Assembly (NCBI RefSeq): GCF_030272615.1
Contig: NC_081412.1
Coordinates: forward strand, 480,281,657-480,336,656
Origin: Cryptomeria japonica
Taxonomy: Eukaryota; Streptophyta; Pinopsida; Cupressales; Cupressaceae
DNA length: 55,000 nt
Reading direction: 5' to 3'
In this document: piece by piece, positions 22,436 through 32,426 of the stretch
Position numbering within the stretch: the stretch's first letter is position 1
How the letters are laid out: each line of letters begins with the position of its first letter
Translations under genes and position numbers: made by a program
Notes under the pieces: model-generated
Seen by the model: the letters and a program-made list of their open reading frames with translations, nothing else
What the model was told of the DNA's origin: nothing
Databases searched by the model: none

Positions 22436-22689
22436 CACAAACGCACTTTAAACTCATAAACGCGCTTATAGACTGCACAAACGTGCTTCTGCAACACAGA
22501 CGCGCTTTCTAAACACATATTGTGCCTATATCATGCACAAACGCGGCTAGGGAACATAGACGTCCCTATATGACATAAACACCTCTACAATTCGCAAACG
22601 CGCCCGCAATCAACGCAAATGCGGTCCTAGGCACAGACGTGCTTGCAACTGACACAGACGCGCCTGGCACTGACACAGACGCGGTTGTG
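22436..22689 (-). repeat. GCGTCTGTG array, block C (inverted)
   Basis: On the plus strand the motif reads CACARACGC. The ACG core recurs near 22441, 22460, 22480, 22500, 22520 (degenerate), 22540, 22560, 22579 (degenerate), 22598, 22619, 22637, 22659 and 22679, a period of about 20 nt over 13 units. Read along the antisense transcript it is GCGTCTGTG, GCGTTTGTG or ACGTCTGTG, the same motif and phase as blocks A and B of the sense leader. It sits in the predicted antisense intron. Confidence 0.88.
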
Positions 22690-22802
22690 CATTTTTTGCA
22701 TTTTTTAAATACCCTATTCCTAGCGCATTTATTGCTACCTATTGAGCATTAATGACAAAACTTGAAATGCGTGAAAGTACGAGGAGGTTTTCTGGTACTT
22801 AC

Positions 22803-22868
22803 CGGCTCTCCTGCATCTGCTGGTCTCTGGAATCGGCGAACGCGGTCGAATCTATGTACGAAAGCCAT
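22803..22868 (-). pseudogene. Antisense plant-mobile-domain gene, exon 1
   Basis: ATG at 22868-22866 starts 22 codons (MAFVHRFDRVRRF...AGEP) ending at a textbook GTAAGTA donor. The open frame extends upstream to about 22935 but contains no earlier ATG, so the Met at 22868 is the likely start. Spliced to exon 2 it predicts about 680 residues, apart from the three nonsense codons. The basic RRF segment followed by the exon 2 PMD is in keeping with PMD proteins, which often have short N-terminal exons. Upstream AT-rich sequence near 22990 has a TATA-like word, too weak to call. Confidence 0.65.
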
Positions 22869-24770
22869 CGCTGCTGACTGCTGCTGCTCTTTTTCTTGCT
22901 CTGCACTGTGATCTCGTGAAGGTGTAGATGACAATATAGTTCTTTGTGTTTTTTAATATGAGGATGATCAAGATGCACACGGATAGTATAAATCTATAGC
23001 AAATCAAATGGCAATGACAAATGATCTACTAAATAAAACATATGACATTAATAGTCAAGTGAATTTTCATGAGATCAAATTCCATTTATTAAAATTTATT
23101 TTGAAATTTAAGATTAAAAATTAATAAATTGAATATAATAAAAATTAAAGGTCATAGTGTTCACCTCGCATCCGGTGGCCCTTCGCCTCCTGATTACATG
23201 ATGTTGTCGAGTAGACATGAATGTAACTAGTAAAGAAAAAAATAACAATACATGTGAATAGTTTAACCTTAAAAGATCTTAACAATCTTATAACTCTAAT
23301 TGGATGTCAAAAAAGTTAATGTTGGGCCTTCAACATCAACACTTGATAGTCAATATGGTCATCAATATTTTATTGAGACAAGCTTGTCTATTTTTATTCT
23401 TTAATGATTTGTAAAATAATGTTAGGTATCTTTTGGTAATTGAACAACGTTATTTCATGTTTAGATGATGACACTAGATACCCAACCTAGTATTTGTACA
23501 ATAGAGCATGGTATTTCTACAAAAATATCATCTCTAATGCCTTTGATAGAGGTATGTGCCAAATTAGTAATTTTCACATTATATTTGTTGTTTTATCTAT
23601 ATATTATCAAAAAATTGAATAATATTTATTTGTAGTTTAATTTATATCTTGATGCTTGCCATAGGGCTTTGCAACTCCAAGTCACAAATATTAAAATAAT
23701 TAGGACATTATCTATTTATTTAATTAATTAGGCCCTTTGATTATTTTATTCACTTAAGCTAAACTTAGGAGTTGTTTATCTTTTATTAAATTAGGCTAAT
23801 AGTAGATTAAGTTCACTTAGTTGAATTAATCTTTATTTCATTGAGCTAATTATAGTTTCCTAATTTTAGATTAGGTTTCTCTTGATTTCTATAAATCAAG
23901 TCATTCATTCATTGTAATCTATCAAATTTCATCACAGGTTAATCAACACATTAGATTCCTTTTTGGATCAATGCTCTCTCAAGGTTGCATAGCATTAATC
24001 ACAACTTCTCCTCACATGTGATAGGTGTTTTTTCTGCAAGTGATTCATGGGCTTGTGGGGTTGGGCAAATAATTCCAACAATGAACATGCCCCTGTTGTG
24101 AATGAAGAGTTGCAAAAATTGATTGATACATGTTATCGGTATGTGGTAAGTAATTATTTTGTTATATGTTGAATTCTACAATTGAATTTATGTATATTAA
24201 TGTATATATTTTTTATTGTTTTCATTGGATCTCCATAAAAGTTTAGAAAGGAGGTTATTTAATGGGTTTGAAGGCAACCATAATCATATGCATTTTTCTC
24301 CACTTGACATTTAAAGGTGGCTTGTGATCTCTTCCCTTCCCCTAGAGGACAATGACTACATTAGGGTCATTTTTATATATGCTTATATGTCATTTTTGTA
24401 CATATATTTTGTAGTACAGATATTTGATATTATACACCTATATGGACTTGTTGTCATCATATATGGTTTTCTTTTACATATATTGTACTTTTATCAACAT
24501 ATAACACTATATGCCTAAATGAATTTTTAGTCAATATAAATATTATTTCTCATTGCTAGTCATATTTCCTTTAAAGTATTAATTGAATAATTAACCAATT
24601 AAAATAGAGATATTTTGATTTGATTTTGAATAAATTTACAATTATTTTAGTCTTTAATATTGTCTAGTGAGGTTGATCATAGTATAGGTCTTGGTTAGTC
24701 AATTTAGTCCTAGTCTAGATCAAATCAAATTAGAAACAGAATCAAGAAGGGGATACATCTTATAAGTATG
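22869..24770. other. AT-rich region right of the gypsy element
   Basis: The 3' LTR and polypurine tract of the gypsy element should lie here, but I see neither. No segment resembles 7797-8587 beyond short AT words. A GC-richer patch at about 23160-23215 and an LTR-like AT/CT-rich stretch at about 23690-24080 are present but cannot be assigned. No gene. Confidence 0.5.
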
Positions 24771-26150
24771 TGCAGTGTCATAAATTGTAACCCCTTTCCA
24801 ATTTCACACTCCTTTTTGGGCCCTTACTTAGTGTGTCCTATCCTATGTCATTTTCAAGCCTATTTGGGCTCTACCACATCCTATTGTAGCCAAATACTCA
24901 AATTAGTACCTGATTTGATATCACAGATCCACCAATCCTTTTCACCTTTTAAAGGATCATTTTTTATGGGTCCAAGATGCCTAAGTGGGTCTAGGGTATC
25001 TAAATGGGTTCATAGCACCTAAATAAGTTCATGGAACCCATTTAGGTCACTTGTAAGGTCACTAGCACCTAGCCATAGTGACCCACCAAAAATACTTAAA
25101 AGTCAAGCTTGTGGTAGTTTTGGCTTCCCCATTTACAAATTTAGTCTTGATTCTCATATATGGCCATTGGACGTCAACCTAAAATGCACATTATGTTGAC
25201 ATCCCTATATAAAGGCATCATACCTAATTCATTTTGATCATCAACATCTATTAATTTCATTCTCAAGCATTCCTAATTCCTTCAAGAGCATATTCGAGTA
25301 AAAGGAGCATCAAGTTATAGAAAGTTGTTTTCTTGTATGTGTTCATGATGGATTTTGTTATAGTTTATCATGTTATTGCTTCTACACTTAGAGGACTTAT
25401 CTAACGAGAATTACAAACATTAAAAAGTTTGAGGTATAATCTTCTCAATTCATGCTCATTTTACTTTAGATTTATCCTTTGACCTGCAAGGGTAAGATAT
25501 CTTTTCCTAATCATCATTGATGTAGTGGAGGCTAACACCCACCCAAGGTTTGACTTAGGAAAACCCCTATACAACCCAAAAAATTTTATCTCTTTTTTGT
25601 ATGTAGGATTTAGATCTAGTGAATTTTGATTACAAATTTATGAAGTGCAGACTAAGGCAAACAAAGAATTTGAAGAAGCAAAAAACCCTAGTCACTATCA
25701 ATTAGTCACATTGAGCGACACTTTTTTGAAATTTTTTGAAGGAAATAATATGTGGGACATCCTGATCCAAAATTTGTTAATAATACTCACATCGGGCATC
25801 TTTAAGTTAGTGGTGCGTAACCATAAAGACTGGCACATTTGAGATTGTATTGCAGACACAGGTTCCTTTCTATTTCCTATTATAGATTTGTCCTCAAATT
25901 TTGCATATCTATTCTATAGCTTACTATTCATGTTGATTATTGTCAAATTTGTATCTTTATACCTAGTTCTTGCATTTTCATATCTAAATCATTATCCAAT
26001 CATATCAAAAGATAAAATAGAATAACTCAATGATTATTCACAACTCTCCCAAGGGTTTGAAGCCAGGCCTACTGATTATTCTCTAATGTATGTTGATGTG
26101 AATGGGTTTGATTCCTAGTTTGTATGTTAGACTAGTGAAACCCATTTATC
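24771..26150 (+). repeat. 5' LTR of a decayed LTR element
   Basis: Starts TGCAGTGTCATAAATTGTAACCC and is repeated in direct orientation at 28562. In the first 47 bases I count 6 differences. Matching landmarks continue throughout, for example TTCTCAAGCATTCCTAATTCC (near 25261 and 29077) and GGGTTTGATNCCTAGTTTG before the end. CTATATAAAGG near 25205 is a likely TATA box. The right boundary is approximate because the two copies stop matching after about 26150. Confidence 0.8.
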
Positions 26151-28561
26151 TTTGTATTCATGGATTTGATAACATTGGTAGACATTCATCAGGTACAATT
26201 AAATTTCCTATAAAGGTGGGTGATTTGATCCTACCCACATTTATCCATGTCATTACTCACATACAATCTTCTTCTAGGTAGATTGTGGCTTCAAGCTATG
26301 CAATCAATCCCTTCTATTGTCCATTGCAATCTCAAATTTATTTATAATAACAAGATGTACACTCTAGAAGGTTATACAAGATTTCATAGTGATTTCTAAA
26401 AAAGATTAGGATTCATATCTTCCTCTTATTACTATGATCTCATCTACAACATAGTCTCCTACCAATGATTCTTTCTTGGAAAAACATTGGGGTCCTTTAG
26501 ACTTACACCCCAATTTTGTGGAGAATATAAAGTCCCAAAATTTAAGATTCAAGCCTCAAAGGACCCTAGTGTTTCCTTTTTTCTAGCTTCTTCTAAGTCC
26601 ATTCCAACCTATTCTTCTTCCAACACATGTCTTGATGATGATTGGTTCTCTTTAGATTTCAACCCTATTGGAACTACACTAAAACCCATACATTGACTTG
26701 GAAAAATATTATGAACTTGGTTTCAAAATCCTTTATATACATGAATATAATGGACATTATTTAGGATGTGAGAAACAAATTACTGAGGTTTATGCGAAAT
26801 CTACATCATAATTTTATAAGGAAGGTTTAGATTTTCAACCTTCTCCTTTGTTGACATCCCCTCCCCCATTGTCTAATACATCTATGTCTTCCTCTCCTAA
26901 ATTTTTGTCTAAAAAAGAGAGTATTTTGTTTGACCTTATTCAAAACAAAATGATTACTCTCCCTTTACAATATTTAAAAAAAAGTCATAAACAAAACTAG
27001 GACAATCCCTCTTTTTGTGTGTATCATCAAATTCATAGCCATTTCAATAATGAATGTCATAATTTGGAAAGTAAAACTCAAGAACTTATTGTATGTGGTA
27101 TCATTCAAGTGATAAGTGATAATGAATGACACCATTGTCCTATCCCTTCTAAATAACATTCATGTTTGATTATGTTCCTCCACACTATGTGACATTGGTA
27201 TCTTACCTTTTAAGGGCTCATTATCATTCATGGTGGTACAATTTCATGTGCAATCATACTTGGACAAAAACATAATAGCTTAATCATTATTTTCTCTATA
27301 TTAGGGGCAAGAAATTTGTTTAAATCATTCCTCCTTACTAAGGATCCACTTTCCCTTTGTTGATTTTTATATTTTATAACTGTATATGCTTTCTTGCATA
27401 GAATTGTTTGTCCTTCATGAGAAATTTGTCCTTTCTTAGAGGTGTGTATCCTTGATTAGGAATTATTCATTTCTTGAAAGCGCGTGTCTTTTATAAATGA
27501 GCTCTCCTTAGTGATAGAAATTGTGCAATCCTTCATAAAAATTACCTCTCCTAGCAATAGGGAAGGTGTGTATTCCTGGTCTCCTTCCCCTTCTAGTGTT
27601 GAAGATGTCATCTTTATTAAAGGTAACCTCTCTTTTTGGAGGTAGATATATTTATGAAAATATCTCTTCATCCCTCTTTGGTAGTCATGTATCCTTGAAA
27701 AGGACCACTTTACACTTGTTGCAATATCTCTTTTACAACTATCTCTTCCTTTCTTAAAGCTCACATCATTTACAAGGATCTTTCTTCCTAGCTTTGAACA
27801 CATGCATTTTTGTTAAGGGTATCCCCTTGCTATTGAAGTTGTTTATCATTGATTTCTATCTTCCTTAAGATATCTACATGAAAGTATGTTGACATATTAA
27901 GGGGGGCATGTGAGGCATCCTTTTTTCTCATAGTCAATCATTGATGTGCCCCATAGTGGTGTTGTTGTATTACAGTGCACCCTCGAGGCATGGTTATCAA
28001 TATTTAGAACTTTGTTCGTGGTTATCTAGTATAGTGTGGCTTTCTAGTGTGATCATTTTTGTCCATGCCTACTCAAGTGATGGTTATATTGTTTATTCTT
28101 TCTTAAGCATTGGTCATATAGTATAACATGGCTTGATAGTGTAATCATTATTGATTACGGCTCCTCAAATGTTGATTGCCTAGTTTAGTGTTGCTTGCGA
28201 GTGTGATAATTTTTTTGCACTTCATGAATCACCCAACATAACACACCTTGTTGACCAATGGAATTCATGCCTTCTTGTCTCATCAATTTGAGTACATCCT
28301 TGTTCTTTCTATAAGTCTACTTGTGCTCTTGTAGTAATATGCCAAGAATGATATTAGTAGTTGAGACATTTTAGATATTGAGGTCTCTTCAACTAGTTGA
28401 ATTGGAACCTTTTTACTTTCTTTAGTACTTGATTTGTGCATAATTTGAAGGTTTTTGCATGGATTTATAGGATTTACTTTCTCATATGCTTTATCTCTTC
28501 ATCTCTACTTTATTGACAATATGAGTCTAAGTTCATATTCCTACTAAAGTGGGGGGCTAAA
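26151..28561 (+). other. Internal region of the decayed LTR element
   Basis: About 2.4 kb between two LTR copies. It contains gag-like remnants (26487-27130), then about 27360-27880 with loosely repeated words such as ATCCTTGAT and CTCCTTTCTTAG, then three loose repeats near 28018, 28112 and 28180 (word TAGTGTGATNATT). No reverse transcriptase or integrase motif was seen in any frame. A polypurine tract, AAAGTGGGGGGCTAAA (about 28546-28561), directly precedes the 3' LTR. The element could not move by itself in this form. Confidence 0.65.
26487..27130 (+). pseudogene. Gag-like remnants of the decayed element
   Basis: The frame at 26487-26696 is open for 69 codons. After a frameshift, sequence from 26698 reads YELGFKILYIHEYNGHYLG, reminiscent of the G-patch-like motif in the large element. 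At about 27010-27110 the plus strand reads CVYHQIHSHFNNECHNL, then QELI, a CxxH...H...C zinc knuckle close in layout to CEFHKSKGHKTSNC of the large element. This suggests a Tat-type relative. Similarity is by eye and the region has several stops and shifts. Confidence 0.45.
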
Positions 28562-29953
28562 TGTAGTGTCTTAAATTGTAACCCTTTTACAAATTCACAT
28601 TCCTTTTTGGTCCCTTAGTTTAGTGTGTCGTATCCGAAGTCATTTCAAGCCTATTTGGGCCCTATCATATCCTATTGTATTCAAATACTCAAATTAGGAC
28701 CCAAATTAATATCACAGACCCTGACACTCCTTACCGATTTTTGAAGGACCATTTTTTATGGTTCCAGGGTACCTAAGTGGATCTAAGGCATCTAAATGGG
28801 TTCATGGAACCTAAATAGGTCCATGAAACCTATTTATGTCCATGAAACCTATTTAGATCACTTGTAAGGTCATTGGTGCCTAGTCACAATGACCCACCAA
28901 AAATCCCCAAAATTTAGGTTCATGGTAGTGTCGACTTCCCCATTTGCAAACCTGGTCTCAATTTTTGTATATGAACATTGAAAGTTGGCCTAAAATACAC
29001 ATTTTCTTGAGAATCCTATATAAAGTCACCATCACTAATTAATTTTGATCATCCACATCTAGAAATTTAATTCTCAAGCATTCCTAATTCCTTCAAGAGC
29101 ATATCTGAATATAACGAGTACGAAGCTACAATAAGTTGTCTTGAAGTATGTGTTCATGAAGGAATTTTTTATGATTTATCATATTATTACATCAACACTT
29201 GGAGGACTTATTTAAAGAGAATTGCATCATAAACATTATCAAGTTTGAGGTATAATCTTGTCAATTCAGTGTTATACTTTAGATTTAGCTTCTACCCTAT
29301 AGGGGTAAGCTCTCTTTTCCTAATCATCATTTCTATAGTGCAAATTAACACCTTCTTGAGGTGTGATTTAGACAAACCATTATACAACCCAATACTTTTT
29401 CTCTCTTTTCTATGTGTAGGATTTAGATCTAGTGAATTTATATTGCAAATTTGTGAAGTGCAGATAGATACAAATAAATCCAAACTTTGAAGAAGAAAAA
29501 AACCTTGGTCATTGTCAATTAACCACAGTGTCTGACACTTTTTTGAGGAAATTCTATGTTCAAATAATTTGTGGGACATCTTGATCCTTGATCTGTTTAC
29601 AATACTTGCATCAAACATCTTCATGTCACTAGTGCCTAGCTACATAGACTAACACTTTCAAGCTCAAATTACAAACACAGGTTCCTTTATGATTCCTATT
29701 TTTAGATTTGTCTTTATAATTTGTATGTTTGTTCTATAACTTACGGTTTATGTTGATTATTGTCAAGTTTGCATCTTATACCTAGTTCTTGCATTTTCAT
29801 AGCTAAATCATTATCCAATCATATCAAAAGTTAATATAGAATAACTCATTCATTGTACCTATCTCTCCAAAGGGTTTGAATTTGGCCCAATGAATGTTGA
29901 TGTAAATGGGTTTGATACCTAGTTTGCATGTTAGACTCGTGAACCCCATTTCC
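28562..29953 (+). repeat. 3' LTR of the decayed LTR element
   Basis: Starts TGTAGTGTCTTAAATTGTAACCC right after a purine-rich tract and parallels 24771-26150. Boundaries on the right are approximate. AGTATG-like words occur on both outer sides, but I could not fix a clean 5-bp target duplication with a CA end. Confidence 0.78.
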
Positions 29954-30090
29954 ACTATATTATAGTATGACATAACTTTTTTCCCCTTGGCATGTCTCTC
30001 ATAAGTATGCACAATTTATTGATAATACTGTAAATTAGATGTCACATCAATTAATAACTCTCCTTTTTAAAGTACACTTAGGTAGTTGTT

Positions 30091-30920
30091 CAGCCCCATG
30101 ATGCACAAAATGCAAAATATACTTGCCTGCAACTTTTCATTGAGCACAAATGATGTTTTTTGCAGATTTTAACAAATTATTGTCATGATCAAATGACTTG
30201 GAGATTTAAAAATATGAGAGTCTATTGTTGAGGGACCCTACATCAGCCTATAGGTTTAAAGAAAACATGTGTAGGTGTCACAAATTACAAGAAATAGTCC
30301 ATCATAGTTTGGAATTTTTTTGCACTTAGGGCTCTTAAGAGATTGTGCCAATATAGTGTAGCCCATAATGATCAAGATAGTTGAAGTGAAAAATAGGGCC
30401 TTTCAACATTCACTTACCCATGTGAATGTGTTGGCATGGTTGGTTCAGTCCCATGACACAAAAAACACAAAATAAGCTTGCCTCTAACTTTTTATTGAAC
30501 ACAAATGATTCTTTTTGTAACTTTCAAAAAATTATCTCCATGATAAAATTGCTTTGAGATTCAAACATCTGAGAGAGATTATTATGGAATTACCTAACAT
30601 GAACCTATACGTTTAGATGGAATGTTTGTAGGTGCCACAAATTGCAAGCAATACTTCATTATAGTTTGGCTATTTTTTGTACTTAGGGCTATTAAGAGAA
30701 CATACCAATATAGTGTAGATTGGAATGATATGGATGGTTGATGTGTAAAATAGGGTCTTGCCTAGATTTCACCCATCGACTGGGATGTGTTGGCATTGTC
30801 AATTCAGCGCCATGATGCATGAAACACAAAATATGGTTCCCTATAAATTTTTGTTGAACAATGATGCTTCTTGCAAAATTTTAAAAATGGTCATCACAAT
30901 CAAATGACTTTTTGAAGCTT
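30091..30920. repeat. Tandem satellite, about 355-bp unit, 2.3 copies
   Basis: Units start at CAGCCCCATGATGCACAAAA (30091), CAGTCCCATGACACAAAAA (30446) and CAGCGCCATGATGCATGAAA (30805), giving periods of 355 and 359 bp. Shared landmarks inside the first two units include GGTGYCACAAATT.CAAG, CTTAGGGCT.TTAAGAGA and CCAATATAGTGTAG. The third unit is truncated near 30920. No coding content. Confidence 0.9.
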
Positions 30921-32426
30921 TTGAAAATGGTCACCATTTTGTTCTTGAACACTATTCAAATCACGAGAATCCAAATCAGTTGCATCATATTCATTGTATT
31001 CACCTTCTCCACTGACAAAATCACATACTGATGCAATTAACTAATCATCTCCTTTTTCATTATATTGAGAATGATCTTCCTCATAAGGAAGATCTTCATC
31101 TCCATTTTATGAGAGAGTACTTCAATTCTTGAGGGAAGCAAGTGGAACTTCTTGCAACCTAATATCTACAAGAATTTGTTGTTGTTGTTGTTGTCGGTTA
31201 AGGTGACACAAAATTTTCTTGTGTTCAACTTATTTATTGCTTGACTTAATAAGAGGAAGGGGGTGTTGATTGGTATCGTATGTGGCTTTATCTAGATAAC
31301 TAATTCCAAAAAAAAATATACTACAATTTTTATCCATATTTCTCTTAGCAAGAAGCATATTTTTTTCCTAAATTAATCTCCTTTTTTTAGACATTTGTCA
31401 CTTGTTTTAGAGCTTCTTCCTTAAGTTGATCTAAAAATTCATCTAGTTCATTGTTATCATCATATGATATGCTGGAAGGAGGGGATAATGGTGGCCTTGA
31501 TATAAAATATAATATGTATCCATGTTTGAGATGTGCTTCATTGACATGTTGGCTGATGGTATGCTATAGTTTTAGATGTATGGAGAAATTGTGTTCAGTT
31601 CATTTATGTGCATACTAGTATTTAATATTGATTAAATGTGACCATGATATTGTGATGATTATTAAATTGAGATATAGGTTTTATCTAAGGTTTTTATGCA
31701 TTGAGATGTGTGCAAAATTTTGGTATACTTGGTTTATTATTATGCTTTGATTAATAAAATGTGTATTAAAATTTTAAGTTGAGATTAAATGATAACATGA
31801 TTTAGATCCATTAAATGTAATGAGATTACGATTATGATGTTGGAACATATTAGGTGATTTTTCTATTCTTCAACTATTATATATATGTACAGGTACCCTT
31901 GATATAGGTTGAGTGGTTATAGGTACAGGGAAATATTACACTTGGCTCAATTAGTCTGAGTATTTCCCCAACATTGGTCATGATCGATTCGAGTGTCATT
32001 CCCTATTTCATTATCCCATATCAACCAAATACTATCTTTGGTATGATTTATGAAACCTCAACCTATGTGGACACCCAGTGAATGAGTGATTTAAATATAT
32101 TTGTCAAAATTTAATTTCTTGCAATTTAATTCAAATATATGCTTATATGGATTTAAAGTAAAATTAAGTGTGTTTGAGCTTAGGGCGAAATTGAAAGGTG
32201 TTGTAATTAAGGTGTTGTACCTTGTTTTGATTAATATGAAAAATAGGTTTTAAGGACCCAAAACCTTTAACATAGGAGCATAAGATAGTTCAACATAGAT
32301 CAGCCAGACCAACATAGAAACAACATACAAAAGACTGGCAATAAGGCCAGTAAACCAAATGAACATCAAAAGAAAGGAACAACAAATCAAAAAAACTAGA
32401 TAAAGGACCTAATCAACAAACAAAAA
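30921..32426. other. AT-rich stretch with weak coding traces
   Basis: The minus strand at about 31040-30925 has a short acidic open stretch (CDFVSGEGEYNEYDATDLD). I cannot assign it to a family. A (TTG)n/GTTGTTGTTG tract lies near 31177. About 31500-32250 is AT-rich with a GC-richer core near 31900-32000 (CAGGTACCCTTG, CTTGGCTCAATTAGTCTGAG). That core weakly recalls the LTR module at 53870. Nothing else supportable. Confidence 0.4.

Larger units (their letters stand above)
22032..22802 (-). other. Predicted intron of the antisense gene
   Basis: On the minus strand a strong donor GAGCCG|GTAAGTA at 22803/22802 and an acceptor TTGACTGCAG|GAG at 22032/22031 bound a 771-nt segment. Both junctions are phase 0. 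Removing the segment joins ...ADAGEP to EYLPMLESRERF without changing frame. The segment is full of stops and consists largely of two repeat arrays (36-bp type and 20-nt type). CTGAC near 22055 could serve as branch point. cDNA would settle it. Confidence 0.7.

Noticed and set aside
22869-22934. Extension of the antisense gene's first exon upstream of ATG 22868
   Set aside because: The frame is open but has no ATG before a stop. A TTG start is unlikely for a plant mRNA.
22924-22960. TGTAGATGAC as the start of the missing 3' LTR
   Set aside because: Shares only TGTAGA with the 5' LTR. The following sequence does not match.
29292-29624. Minus-strand open frame of 110 codons
   Set aside because: Falls inside the 3' LTR of the decayed element. 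The matching 5' LTR does not keep the frame.
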